Source: Emydura subglobosa
Lineage: Eukaryota; Chordata; Testudines; Chelidae
Assembly (NCBI GenBank): GCA_007922225.1
Contig: ML679969.1
Location: 19,029,368 to 19,093,367 of the forward strand
Length of the DNA: 64,000 bases
Reading direction: 5' to 3'
The translations under genes and the position numbers were made by a program. A model generated the notes under the pieces. That model was not told the DNA's origin, ran no database searches, and worked only from the letters and a program-made list of their open reading frames with translations. The number at the start of each line of letters is the position of its first letter. Position 1 is the first letter of the stretch. Shown piece by piece: positions 35,825 through 48,617 of this stretch.

Positions 35825-37022
35825 GACTAGCATGTATGAAATTAGACTAATGTCATGGAACAAACTCGTCCTGATTAAGCATCTAATTCTGCTCCAGTGA
35901 GGTCAATGGAATTTTTTCCATGAAGTTCAGTAGCAGCAGGATTAGTCCTCATAAGCACATGGAGTGTGAAAAAGAAGTAATCAAACCCATTAAGATCTCC
36001 CTCATAAAAAATAATTTGTATGGGAACAGTGGCTTTCATAAGAAGGAAATAAAACATAAGAGTTGAAAGATAAAGAGATTTACCAAACACTTTCAGTAGG
36101 CCACAATATACCCTTTGTTTGTTGTTATTAGATTGAAGCGATCACTTCTGATATTTCAATTAACTTTGCATTAAGTGTTCCCCATCACTTTTATATAGAC
36201 TATTCAACTTTTAAAATATTCCCCATCCAAAAAACCATAGTTATTGCCCTTGAATTAAAACCTAAAGATTTGAAAGACTGGCAGACTAAGAGAATGAGCT
36301 ATTGATCTTCACTTTCTCACAAAGCAAGTTATATGAATAAACTATATACATGAGAGGTCTACACTATTTCATATTTTCTTCCTTGCTTAGGAACTGAATC
36401 TATATTACAGTTAAATGGTTCCATTAAAGTCCAATTTAGCCTTCAGGAATACCATATAGACGCCTAGAAATTAAATTTTGCTGTTAACAGTAATACACAT
36501 TATAGCAAACAAGAGGAAGATAATCCTTCAAACACAGCAGACCACAGAGTCCTATAAATTGGCAACTCATATATGCATTGTTAAAAGTCATTAGAATTTA
36601 AAGGCTGAGTTTTTCAAAGGAATTTGGATGCTAAATTCCCACTGAAATCTGTGCATACTGGGTATCCTACTCCCTCAATAGCTTTGAAATCATCTGAGGT
36701 TTTAGCTAGTTTCAGAGATTCTCTCAAAATGCAAGAAAATCTGAAAGATACGTCGCAATAGTTTCTCTAGATTTTTTTTTTAAGTTAAGCAAACGTTCTA
36801 AGTGGGACTGTTAATAATAAGAATAGTGAAATGAATTAGGAGGCAAAGCAACACAGGGTATTATAGGCTGCTTATTTGCTGCTTAGGTGCTTAATGTTTG
36901 GAAAGGGTCTGGCTCACAAAGCGAGCCTGCATTTTTAAAGTTAGTAGGTGGATAACCTCCAGCCTCCCCTCTCCCACAACAAATTAGTTTGGGGTGATAA
37001 TGAAGGGGCAAGGGTACTGTAC
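35825..37022. other. intron sequence 3' of the 33-nt exon
   Basis: No exon or named repeat is recognised here. Confidence 0.4.
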
Positions 37023-37055
37023 CTGGTGATGGGCAGGTCGAGGCCCCGCTGCAAA
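37023..37055 (-). CDS. EIF4G3: EIF4G3 33-nt micro-exon
   Basis: TTTGCAGCGGGGCCTCGACC followed by TGCCCATCACCAG is flanked by a strong acceptor (TTTCTCCCGCCTTTCCTCAG) and a donor (GTACAGT). It encodes FAAGPRPAHHQ in phase 0-0, so inclusion or skipping keeps the frame between MNTQPQTRSP and FFQRSQ. I recall a similar FAAGPRP insert in some mammalian eIF4GII isoforms, and the canonical human form skips it. It is therefore probably an alternatively spliced cassette. Its small size means surrounding intronic enhancers probably matter for recognition; that is inference. Confidence 0.9.
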
Positions 37056-37549
37056 CTGAGGAAAGGCGGGAGAAACAAACACAAAAGGAAAGGCACAAAG
37101 AGTCAGAAAGACCACAACAAAAAACAAAATGTCACACTATATACAAAATAAACCCACTAGAAAAAACACAAAAAGTCAAAGCTTTGCTGCAAGACAGTGA
37201 CAGACAGGTACTACAATATAACAGGTTAACACCACTACAGTGAGTGCTGCCCAAGAGCTGGGAGAGCGACAACCAAAGCTGCTAGCCATCTTAAAGGCAT
37301 TCTACTGTATGAATACAGAAATTCTTAATACAGTCCAGAGACAAAGGTTAAATATTAAGTGTTTCAGACATAAGATATGCTTAAAGTGGATTGACTTATT
37401 CATTGTGAAATTTTTCGGGAGTGGAGGATGGACACCTCTGCTTACACTGCAACTAATAGCCAACTAATCACTTCTAGTGTCCTGCAGACTACGGAATGCA
37501 TGAAAATATCTGCAAGGCAAAACAAGACTAATTAACAATAATTTGCACA

Positions 37550-37800
37550 TACACAGTGCATTTCATCTTCAAAATATTTTACAGACATTAGCCATATAAC
37601 CCTCCTATCCCCCTGTGTGGTGGATAAGTATTGTTATCCCCATTTTACAAACAGGGAAACTGAAGCAGATAGGTTAACCCATGATTTGTCCAGGGGAACA
37701 AAGGATACCAATGGCAGAGCCTGGACAGAACTCAGGAGTTCCTGTTTCCCAGTTCTGTCTCATATCATTAGACCACTTCCCACCCTCTCACTTTACAATA
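37550..37800 (+). repeat. MIR-like ancient SINE
   Basis: ATCCCCATTTTACAAACAGG, GAAACTGAAGCAGATAGG, then CAGAGCCTGGACAGAACTCA and GGAGTTCCTGTTTCCCAG, follow the MIR consensus in order. The copy is about 250 bp and diverged. Confidence 0.7.
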
Positions 37801-40800
37801 GGGAAAAGATTCAGCGTTTAACACACTCAATAAACATTTAAAATATTCTCTGGTAATTAGCTGAGTGTTAAAACAAATAAAAATGAATGCAAGAAATGGA
37901 AAATATAAATAAAAATGAAAGGTATCTCTTAGAAGAAATCACATTAGGTATTTAAACCCTTAATTCTCAGTGTGTTAACTCAACTTCAGTCTTTCCTCGA
38001 ATGATAGCTGGTAATCTATTAATAACAAATAATTAAACAGAGTACATTAAATTAGATCCCACATTGAGTTTTTATGCACAGCAGTAAAACACTGCACTTT
38101 TATCTGTTACATTACTGGCAGGCACAGCTAGCAAGACAGTTATGGAAGTAAGCCAAGCAGTACAGCTCAGCTAATTCATGGTACTTGTGCAGAGATTGAT
38201 TTACTACGTATTACTTTCTTCTCATGTGCTACCATATGTTCTAAAACTGGAATTTAATAAAGAACAATAAGGGCAGAAAAGTGCACCCATCAGTGAAGTT
38301 TGTATATTTCACTGCTGTATATATAGTTTGTATATATACAAATTATGGGGATAGTTAAACTATTTTAAGTAGGTGACAAAGGCTGGTGTCAAGTTTCTGA
38401 ATTCTTCTTTCAACCAAATAGGAAAAAGCAATAAACTGATAAATAAGTAAATAAAAACAAGTAAATAGGATAAAATTGGCTTACAGTCCCATTTCATTGC
38501 TACTTAATGTTCTTAATACCACCAAATATGACATAAGCAAAACAAGCATTCACCACTAATAGAATAGATTTTCCTTTCCCTTTAGAAACATTTTTTTAAA
38601 TTGCCTATATTTAATTCTTCCAAGCAGCAGTCGATAAAAACTAGTTTATTCTACAGTGTTTATATATTCCTCCTATCTTCTTCTCACCATTACAGTTGGA
38701 TGCAGAATAATCAAAATCTTCAGGAAAAAGAAATGCACTCAATCTATTTCTACCATAAGCGTGTACAAAATTATAATCCACAGTAGCAATTCACAAACCA
38801 TATATAGCTATCATTTCTTTTCCACCCTAACCAGTCCCCTGTGTGACATTTTCACTAAACCTCAGATTTTAAAACAAGAAAATTTCAATTAATTAGACTA
38901 AAAATCTAAAATTTCAGCTTTAATAGTTTTGGAAACTTGTCATGTGACATACTAAAGAGACACTTGGTACACATAGCTTCTAACCCTTCTCCCAAACCTC
39001 AAGGCATTTTGGAGGGTGGTGGCTCTATTGATCCTTCTATTGCAATAGTAAATGGAGACTATGATGATTCTAAGGAGATGATGCTCACATTACAATTCAA
39101 GTCAGATTTTTCACAGGAAGATTCCCATAAGCAGAGTACAGGTTTCATTTCTTCTGTCTCACATCTGAGAAAACAGGATGTCAGGGGAAGTGCTAAGGAC
39201 AGGACACCAACATAAACATTTCCTGATGGACTACAGGCGCTATTTTATCCACCAATGAAAGGGGAGAAAGCAATTTGCTTCAAAAACTCTACAAAGAGAA
39301 TTCTGGGGTGCAAAAACCTGTGTTAATCAACCTGACAGCAGAAGTACCTGTTTTATCACTATTCCACAGAAAAGTCTAACTTTTAATCAGCTCTCAAATA
39401 AGAGTTGGAAATTTACATCTTAAGAACACTTGAGCCAAAATATATTCCATAAATAAAAAGTAATACATTTTATAAAAAATAAAATAAAATAAAAACTCAA
39501 AGTTAGTGGAAAAGTACCCTAGTCTATTTTGCACTGGTCACCATTGGCTACTGATTTTTATAATTCTTGTTGACAATATTCTTTACTCCTATTGGTAGCT
39601 GTAAGCAACAGAACAAACTGTAGTCACTGCTGGCTCAGATTAAAAATAGAAACTTTGTTTTTCTTTTAGATGGTGAAGGTAGTAAATATAGAGGAAAACA
39701 GCCTTCTGTGAAACCTAGATCCAACATTTCTGCCACTCACGCCCTTATTGGTCTCATTCACAAATTCTTTTGCGCACAGCTGGCAACTTCTATGTATGTT
39801 CATGCAGATTTGGCACACTGCACCAAGTCATTTGAAAATAACCACTTCTTATGGGTTATTACAATAGCCATTACATCCCCTTCTCCCAGATTATGTTTTT
39901 CAGCAGTTTCTCTACATTAGACAGATTGCTGTAAAATAAACTAGTTTTTAGGGTTGGGACTGACAACAGGAAATGGAAGTAAAGCAGTAATTATACTTGG
40001 GCTGAATAGTATTTAAAATGTTTCCCCAACTGTAACGGAACTTTGAAATTCTTGGTATTAAATAGAAATAACACTACAAAAACTAAATGGGAAAATATCT
40101 GAAGCCACTTGAATTGCAAAGGCAGCTGTCCAGTGAAGAACAGAAAAGCCTAGATTGTGCAATTGCCAATGGCCCTTTAATGCAAAAATAGAAAGGAGTA
40201 AGCTTTGGCTGCTCTAGAATGAGAGTCACATCATCAGTGCAATAAACTTATCCTCACCAGCTGGGTCAGCTGTATGATGGATTAAACTATGCTATAGAAT
40301 CCCAGGATGGTAAAGGAGTTATCACACCATTTTCCTCGTCCCCTCTTCACCCTCCCATCACCACCAAAAAAGAAAGAAAAACTAAAATAAATCAACCCAG
40401 AACAAAAATGCAAGAGTAGTTCAGAACTAGCTAGTCTTGCATTTGTTTTGGGAGTGGGGGTGCAATGGAATGTTATGTGTGTGGTTTTTTAGTAATGGGG
40501 GTGGTAATGGTCACTAGCAGAGCAGATGGCAAAAAGTGCATACAGGATAGTTTAAAAAAAATAGTTCATGACCACAGAAAAATGGCTGACAACTGCAGAC
40601 AAATTCTTCCTCATTATTTTCTCCAATTATGGGACAAAATCCCTAAAATTTTGTGAATTTTCAGCCAAATTTCTTGAAAGTGTCATCCCTTTAAGTGTAA
40701 ATTCTTCCTGCCTAAGTCCTGAAAGATCAGCCCTTTCCAAACCATTCTTTCAGCACTTAACCTGGCAGAAACTGCCAAGGTATCTCATGTTTTTAGCAAA

Positions 40801-42369
40801 GAAGCAATCAATGCATTTCTGTAGATCAGTCAACAAAAAGATGTGGTAAAAAAACAACAACAACAAAAAAATTAAACAGTGCCATTGGCACAATTGCCTG
40901 CAAGAAGGAGTACAGTTTGTTATATTGCTTACAATGCAGTATTTTATCCAGCCTCTTCCAGCCAGGGACCTGTAAACCGGACTCTGTTCCAAAACCTTCC
41001 TCCTCTTCCAGTTGTCTGTGCAATGTATTGGCACTGTTCTGCTGGGCTGTCAAAAAAACTGGTTTAGAGATGCAGCTCTTCAGTCAGGTTTTGCTCCAGT
41101 TCTAACCATGTAAATTTACTCTTGCTTTTCAACCATTAGAGATAAAGATGATGTTCATACTTACAGAAAAAAGATTTACCACCATCCGTATCCCACATTA
41201 CTGATTAGAACTGGGAACTAAATAGAATGAATTGGAGTCTCTGCCCAGTTACAAATGTGCAGCTGTACATGTCACAAAAACACCATCACATCTGGTATTA
41301 ACTGGCTCTCTCAGCACAGAGGTCAAGGACTCAACAGGCCACAGAAACTAATTCTCCTCTGAATTCCTAGAGGTGAAAGCTCCAGAAGTGTGGTAAGGCA
41401 CATTGGGGAGGCAGTGTGTGGGGGAAGCTTGCTCTGTACCTGATAAAAGATTTCTGTCTCAAAGGCTTTCATTTGCCACCCTTTCACAGCATTCCACTCT
41501 AAAAAAGGAAGAGTGCTGGAGATGGTGCAGTAACTTTACTGGTAACCCAAAGTGATAAGCGCAGTAGATGTGGATTTACAAGAGACAGAGGGACTCCCTG
41601 GGCTAGCTGAGGATTCAGGTACTGTGGAGATGGATCTACCCTGCCTCCAAAAGTAGGGGTAAGCATATGATGCTGCAGGAGTGCCTCCTAGCATCAGGTG
41701 GAATTGGACACAGATTTCCCAACATGAGGCTGGTTTCGGGGAGCCAGAGGCCTAAAACAGCAGAACAGTATTACAATACGCATAAAAGAAAAGCATAAAG
41801 GACTATAAAGTCCAAAGTTTGATGAAAAGGCCTTACCACAAAAAGATTCTGAGATTCAGAAACTCCATATTAAGCTGTATGTACACATAAACAGTGATAC
41901 ATTAAACAGTTAGAACTGACCCAGTGGCAATGACTCAGAAGTCATGTTCCCTGAGCCATTGGAGACTGTTAGTGCAACTCTGGAAATTTAATTTCATTTA
42001 CTGATCTTTATTCTATCACTTTATCAAATGTTTCTTTAAAGAAAAAAAAATGAAGCAAAGAGAAAGACACTAATAATGAATCTAAGTTCTAAAACGAGGT
42101 GAACATGAGTGAGACTACACTAAAAATAAATCATGCTACTGGGAAGTAGATGAGGATCCCTCCATAGCTTTCCTTTCACATAAGCTACTTTGAAAGAAAT
42201 TTCTCCTAATATGAAAGGGTTTAAAACTGTAATAAAGACTTGCTATTTGGAACTTGCTTCCAGAAGTCAATAAAACACTTTCCAGATAAATGGTACTGTG
42301 CACACACACAGACACACACAAATGAGAGAGAAAGAACACAGAAGCTAGAGCAAACAAGTGCTCCCTTAC
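37801..42369. other. intron between the first two visible EIF4G3 exons
   Basis: About 4.6 kb of AT-rich intron in which I recognise no exon and no named repeat. Confidence 0.4.
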
Positions 42370-42465
42370 CGGAGAGCGAGTCTGAGGCTGTGTATTCATT
42401 GTTTGAGGAGTTTGGGGGTACACCAAAGTGGTTGGAGCAGCATTCTGCCCTGAAGGGTAAGGGGC
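42370..42465 (-). CDS. EIF4G3: EIF4G3 coding exon with candidate start MNTQPQTRSP
   Basis: This 96-nt, phase 0-0 exon has an acceptor TCTCTGCCAG ending at 42466 and a donor GTAAGGGAG from 42369. It encodes APYPSGQNAAPTTLVYPQTP, QTMNTQPQTRSP. The Met codon at 42399-42397 (ACAATGA, A at -3) corresponds to the start of the human isoform beginning MNSQPQTRSP. The frame stays open to the acceptor, and eIF4GI has a comparable preceding segment (PPGQTAPVVF..PQATQMN). A longer protein starting in an exon beyond 64000 is therefore likely, and the Met may serve as an internal or alternative start. Confidence 0.95.
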
Positions 42466-43229
42466 CTGGCAGAGAACAGAGAAAAAATGTGAATATACCA
42501 AATAATTTATTCACAGAGAAGTAAATGAAAAGTACCACAACACATTATCAGATGAACTGGTGATTACTGTTGAGATAAGATAGATAAAATAGATTTATTT
42601 TCTACTGTGATGAAATGCCTACCAATTTATCTATATAGTGCACACATCACCACATTCATTTTCTTAAAATATAGCAGCACTGGAGATCACGATGAACATT
42701 GCTTATCAATTTAAAATTTCAGCATTGCTTGAATCCTCTGGTCTATGTGCTGATTTTAATCCCAGTCTGTATAAATTTCCAAAAAAACTTACAATAACAA
42801 TGTGCTGCTGACAAATGCTCCAAGATACGACAGACGACAAAAAATTAAGTAGCATGCAACTAGTATAAATCGCAGTGTTAAAATAAATAAATAAAGTGTT
42901 CAAAACATAGCAAAATGGTCTAAAACTACTAGGCATATTGTGGGGGAGACCTTTTGCTGATGTGAATTTACACCAGCAGAGATCTGCTCCATGGTACTTA
43001 TTCCAAAAGTAACAGTAATCGGGAGTAGTACAGTTATGACATTTGTAGGTTTTTTGTACTAGAAATTTCAAAACATTCCACTTAAAAACCTAAATTTCAA
43101 AAACTTTATTTTATCACGTAATTTACTCTTCATCCTTCATTCTTAACATGTATAGCTGGAAAAGAAGTTATTTGCCTAAATAATTTTTAAGCCATTTCAT
43201 GATGACAATGCCCAACTGAAACATTGCCA

Positions 43230-43644
43230 TCATAGAATATTAGAGTTGGAAGGGACCGCAGGAGGTCAGCTAGTCCAAGCCCTACTCAAAGCAGGACTAA
43301 CCAGGACTAACCTCAGCTAAATCATCCCAGTGAGGGCTTTGTCAAACCACAGCTTAAAAACCTCTAAAGATGGAGATTCCATCACCTCCCTAGGTAACCA
43401 ATTCCAGTGCTTCAATACCCTCCTAGTGAAAACCTTTTCCCTCATATCCAACCTAGACCTCCCCCACTGCAACTTGAGACCATTGCTCCTTGTTCTGTCA
43501 TCTGCCACCACTGAGCACAGCCTAGCTCCATCCTCCCTGGAACCCCCTTTCAGGTAGTTAAAGGCTGCTATCAAATCCCCCCTCATTCTTCTCTTCGGTA
43601 GACTAAACAAGCCTAGTTCCCTCAGCCTCTCCTCATAAGTCTTG
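43230..43644 (-). mobile_element. CR1 3' end, antisense
   Basis: It runs from the reversed tail (CATAGAATATTAGAGTTGGA) to CTCCTCATAAGTCTTG. The minus frame reads [40 protein letters not shown], then [20 protein letters not shown] and DKALTGMI. It stops sharply against an oppositely oriented CR1 at 43645. Confidence 0.92.
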
Positions 43645-44687
43645 GCTAGATCATCGGGCTCAACGGGTAGTGATCAATGGCTCCATGACTAGCTGGCAGC
43701 CGGTAACAAGTGGAGTGTCCCAGGGGTCAATTCTGGGGCCGGTTTTCTTCAACGTCTTCATTAATGATCTAGAGGATGGGGTAGACTGCACCCTCAGCAA
43801 GTTTGCAGATGACACTAAGCTAGGGGGAGTGGTAGATACCCTGGAAGGTAAGGATAGGATACAGAAGGACCTAGGCAAAATGAAGGATTGGCCAAAAGAA
43901 ATCTGAAGTTCAACAAGGACAAGTGCAGAGTCCTGCACTTAAGAGAAAAGAATCCCATGTACAGCTACAGACTGGGGACCGACTAGCTAAGCAGCAGTTC
44001 TGCAGAAAAGAACCTGGGGGTTACAGTGAATAAGAAGCTGGATATGAGTCAACAGTGTGCCCTTCTTGCCAAGAAGGCTAACGGCATATTGGGCTGTATT
44101 AGTAGGAGCATTGCCAGTAGATTGAGGGAAGTGATTATTCCCCTCTATTCAGTACTGATGAGGCCAGATTTGGAGTATTGTGTCTAGTTTTGGGACCCTT
44201 CCCCTCCAATAAACTACGGATGTGGACAAACTGGAGAGAGTCCAGCAGAGGGCAAAAAAAATGATTAGGCAGCTGGAGCACATGACTTATAAGGAGAGGT
44301 TGAGGGAACTACGCTTTTTTAGTCTACAGAAGAGAAGAAGAGTGAGGGGGGATTTGATAATGGCTTTCAACTACCTGAAGGGGGGTTCTAAAGAGGATGG
44401 AGCTAGGCTGTTTTCAGTGGTGGCAGATGACAGAACAAGGAGCAATAGTCTCAAGTTGCAGTGGAGGAGATCTAGGTTGGATATTATGAAAAACTTTCTC
44501 ACTAGGAGGGTGGTGAAGTACTAGAATGGGTTAGCTAGGGAGGTGGAGAAATCTCCACCCTTAGATGTTTTTAAGGCTTGGCTTGACAAAGCCCTGGCTG
44601 AGATCATTTGTTTGGGGTTGGTCCTGCACGGGGTTGGCCTAGATGACCTCCTGAGGTCCCTTCCATCCCTAATCTTCTATGATTCTA
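43645..44687 (+). mobile_element. CR1 3' part, sense, head-to-head with the previous copy
   Basis: Frames give [40 protein letters not shown] (with the catalytic FADD Asp pair) and [20 protein letters not shown]. Later frames give [20 protein letters not shown] and SRLDIMKNFLTRRVVK. The tail CTTCTATGATTCTA ends at about 44687. Internal stops and shifts are present (for example near 43905 and 43985). Confidence 0.92.
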
Positions 44688-44689
44688 AG

Positions 44690-46485
44690 GGGGAAGGGGT
44701 TGGAATCAGACAAGACAATCAGAGGGGTCATGAGGCATCAAAAATTGTATTACAGTCTAAAGCAAAGAAAATCTCACTGTCCTATTCTTCATACAGTCAA
44801 AAAAGATCAACTATTCTCTGTCAACTTCTCTAAACAAATACATCATTTAGGCATATGCTATTATTGTTGATCTTTTTTATGTTTTCACATTTACTTTTAT
44901 AATAAATGTAAGCGGGTCGAGAACATTTTTTACTTAGAACAAGGGATTGCCAATTTCAAAAGGCTGTCACGGTCACCATCAAATAATGTCAGTTGCGATA
45001 ATGGCTTGTGATGTGGCCAGAAGTCACCAATACAGAAATAAGAAATCTTAGCAATAAGAGGTTCCCTATCCCATTCCCTAACCTAAGCTGATCAGTCCTT
45101 CTAAAGAAATGTTCTTTTTGCATTTCTGGGAGAACTGGGTCACTTAATTGTGTTTCTCTAAATAACAAACAGCGCAATTTTTAATATAATATTTAGCTCT
45201 TCAGTAGCATCATCCCACACTGAGCCAACTCCATAGTCTACCAGTAGTAACACTTTTATGTCTAAAATGGCCTCCCTGGCATGGCCCCTGGGACACTGTA
45301 CAGCACATTCAAGAACACAAACACAACAATCTGTTTTAAAATCTTCAGGAAATACAAAAAAGAACACAAAATATTGAAGGTACGGGCAATATCACTCTTA
45401 TGCAGGGCATCAAAGGTTGGCTCTGGAGCTCTCAAGACTGAAAATGCCATGATGCACAGCCACTGAGCAGGCAAGAAATTGTTATCTCTCTTGAACGAGC
45501 ACTTGGTTTCAGTCTCACATGTCAAATTGTGACTTTCAAAAACAGCCATTTTGGCTAGTTTAAGGCTCACGAGGAGTCTGCTCCAACTTCAACTGAAGTC
45601 AATTAAAATGATTCCATTAATTTAAATGAGAATTAATCAGACACTTCGTAAGGACTGAAGTACAGACAATTACTGGCTTGTAAAATTTTGAAAATATCTG
45701 CTTTGTTTTAATGAGCACGTAAAAAACCTGGCTACATTATCATACTCCAGTAATCACTTTTATATATTATAGATAAAGATACATCATATTTGTTAAGGGC
45801 TTAAAAACCTAAATAGCATTTTTTTGCATGTGGAATTACTGTGCATTCATTGTGCAAACTGCACCAATTCTAAAGGAGCCATTTCCGATCTCTACATTCA
45901 ATGCTCTAAATAGCAAAGTTCAGGAGTAAGTCTACAAAAGCACTAAAGAAAAGTCTGCTTCAATGCCTACTGTTATGCCTAAGGAATGGGTTTGGGGCAC
46001 TAGCCCTCCGGCACTTCTCAGTGCATCTGAACAATTAGATTTCAATGATCTGACTAAGTTTAGGCCAAAATAGTTTGTATTAATTAAAATGAAAAGAAAT
46101 GCATAAACAATCTGCTATAAAATAGTCCTGGTAGTACCAGTGCTCCAAAGGTAGCAGGCGGCACTGCTATACAGGGACCCAACGTAAAGTCTCAAGCTCT
46201 GTTCAAAGCCAGTAGCGCAGGGAGGGCTGTGGAAAAGCACACAGCACCAGAAGGATCAATACAGAGTGTCTTTAAACCTACTAAGCCTGATTAACAACAA
46301 AGTGCTAACAAGCACTATCAGACCAACTAGCATAGTCCCTTACAAAATAAAATGGGTTTAATGGTGTGTTGTGTGTGTCAGCTGAACCGATAAAACTGAT
46401 GTTAAACTTGAAGACACCTGTTTGGTAAATGTCCCTATGGTAAATACTGACTTTGAGTCACTTCAGCAGCCCCCCAATGCACTGT
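44690..46485. other. non-coding sequence, nothing recognised
   Basis: Intron or 5' flank of EIF4G3 with no supported element. Confidence 0.4.
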
Positions 46486-46489
46486 ATAT

Positions 46490-46940
46490 TAAATTCAAAC
46501 TTTTGTCCTTTCCTTCCAAACTCTTCACCACGTAGCCCCTGCCTGCATCTCAGGCCTGGTCTTCCTTTTGCAATTCTCAACCTATCTGCTCAGTTCTGCC
46601 AGTGTCCCCTTTGTTTTTGAACCATTTTTCAGGCTTCTACTTTTGCTTGAAAAGCCTTCCCCCACCATGACATTGTCTTCATCTCACCCAAATCCTTCCT
46701 CAGAAATAATTTCTGTTTTTTCACATATGAGAAGTGAAGAAATGGAAAGTTAGTGTGTACAAAACCAAACCACCCAGATGTGTCTGTGCCTTCCTGCATA
46801 ATCATGGGATTTTACTGTCAACCTTGTCTTTAATCTCCTCTACCCATTTGTGTCATTCAAATTTAGACTGTATGCTTTTGGAGGCAATGATCACATTTTA
46901 CTTTGGCACAGTGTCTAGTACAGCTCTGCGTACCAAGACA
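46490..46940 (+). mobile_element. L2-type LINE 3' end, diverged
   Basis: The order of TTCACCACGTAGCCCCTGCC, GAAAAGCCTTCCCCCACCAT, AATCCTTCCTCAGAAATAA and TTAGACTGTATGCTTTTGGA..CAGTGTCTAGTACAG follows the L2 3' UTR, ending in the 'agactgtaagctcc..ggca..gtgtctagcaca' motif. It has no coding capacity. Confidence 0.5.
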
Positions 46941-47555
46941 TCCAAAACAATACTAGGACTACAGAATGATTACCTTGCTGAAGCATCTTTCAGGAGAAGA
47001 AGCTGGACTATGACAGAAGAATCCCTAATTAGAGAGGACACTGTCAGTTAAACATGAAAGACCAGATCCTCTGTTGCTCCTTTCCTATGCTGCGTGTAGG
47101 AAACAAGCACTGTATAATTTTATTCTACCTTTACACCTCCCAAATTCTGACCTAAGCCACAGCCTCAACATTTCTTTTTTCATTTTTCACTCCCTCCTTA
47201 ATGGTTCTACTTATAAAAAAATTAACTAAAAATACACAAAAATATTTTATATAAAGATTCTGAGCTCCCAATAGCTCAACTTAGTAAGTTTCCCTTTCTG
47301 GCTCATACAGCAGTTGGGGGTGATTTGAGAGTAAGCAAAAGTGCTCCTATCTCAAACATAGTAGAGAAAACTGCCTCTGCAACACTTCCCAATTCTGCTG
47401 TCCCAGGGATCAAGTTCAGACACAAACTCTGATCTCCCAGTGGGTGGCAGCCTCAGTCACACACTAAAACAAATAACTTGTAACTGTAATTCTCTTATTA
47501 CACAATTAAACAAACAGATTTTCTACCATCAACATAGCTTCATGTTACTCTAGAG

Positions 47556-48031
47556 CAGTGGTTCTTAAACTTATTTGATCGTGCCCTCGCCCCTTTCTTT
47601 TGTGTCTGTAGTTGTTTACACACACACCCTGCCATGCAAGTACATATACTGATAAAAAAAAATCATCACTCAACTCTCACTAAATAGTAAAAACAGTAAG
47701 GCATTGATTCATACAGAGCCAATGATCCACTGGAACAACAGCAAAAACAAAACTATGATTGCTGTCGATGATTACAATTAAATGTGCACACAGTGTCGTA
47801 GCAAACAGATGTACAGATGGCAACGACTTTGTATAATGCTATACAAGCGTAACAGAAATCCACCAAAATGCACAGCGCCATCTGATGACCTGATATGTCT
47901 GGAGGAATCTATTCATTGCTGTGGGTGAATCTATTCACTGCTGTGAGTAGTATGCTTTTTCCCTAAAGCTTCTCACCCCTCACTCCCCCAGAACACATTC
48001 CGTGGCCCGCCCCCCAATTTGAGAACTTCTG
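47556..48031. mobile_element. hAT MITE with perfect 8-bp target duplication
   Basis: It starts CAGTGGTTCTTAAACTTA and ends CCAATTTGAGAACTTCTG, whose reverse strand begins CAGAAGTTCTCAAATTGG. It is flanked on both sides by CTCTAGAG (47548-47555 and 48032-48039). Terminal repeats of this kind with 8-bp duplications define hAT elements. It is 476 bp and has no transposase. Confidence 0.9.
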
Positions 48032-48418
48032 CTCTAGAGTTACCAAGATAAGTTAAAATTTCACCTTTCGGAAAATAGCTGATGATCCAGAAGGGAATGC
48101 ATAAAACTCTGAGTTTCTCATTGGGTCTTTGCTGTAATTTAGAAACTCATGAGCTACATTCAGCAGTACTGGGATGCTGACAGAGCCCCGAAAGCAAATA
48201 AGGCTTATTTACATATTCAGGGATACAAGTCGTCTTTATATGCCTGTGTGCAGAGTAGGTAAGGAATATTAAGCACTGTACAATGGCTTTGCTAAAGTTG
48301 TATTCAAATTAGATAAAGAAGCTTCTAAACTGAAATTATTTTCCAGCAAATTCCCACACTGGGACTATACTGCCTCTCCATAACTGACTATGACTATACA
48401 CTTAAAAACATTTGATAA

Positions 48419-48441
48419 AATAATAATAATAATAATAATTG
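48419..48441. repeat. (AAT)n microsatellite
   Basis: About seven AAT/ATA units in a row. Confidence 0.9.
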
Positions 48442-48617
48442 TACGATCATTTTGAAATGTATATCACCTTCTGACACACACATCTCCTTTTCCTTGGGAC
48501 CACAGCTACTTATGGTGATTTTCTATATAAAACTGAGGAATCTCTTTGGCAGATGTTATAGCTACTCTTCCCCCTTCCTCACGCCGGCTCAATCCACTAC
48601 TTTCCTCATTGGTATAT

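Noticed and set aside
43230..44687. A single twin-primed (5'-inverted) CR1 insertion
   Set aside because: Both oppositely oriented parts include the CR1 3' end, which twin priming of one element cannot produce; two insertions are needed.
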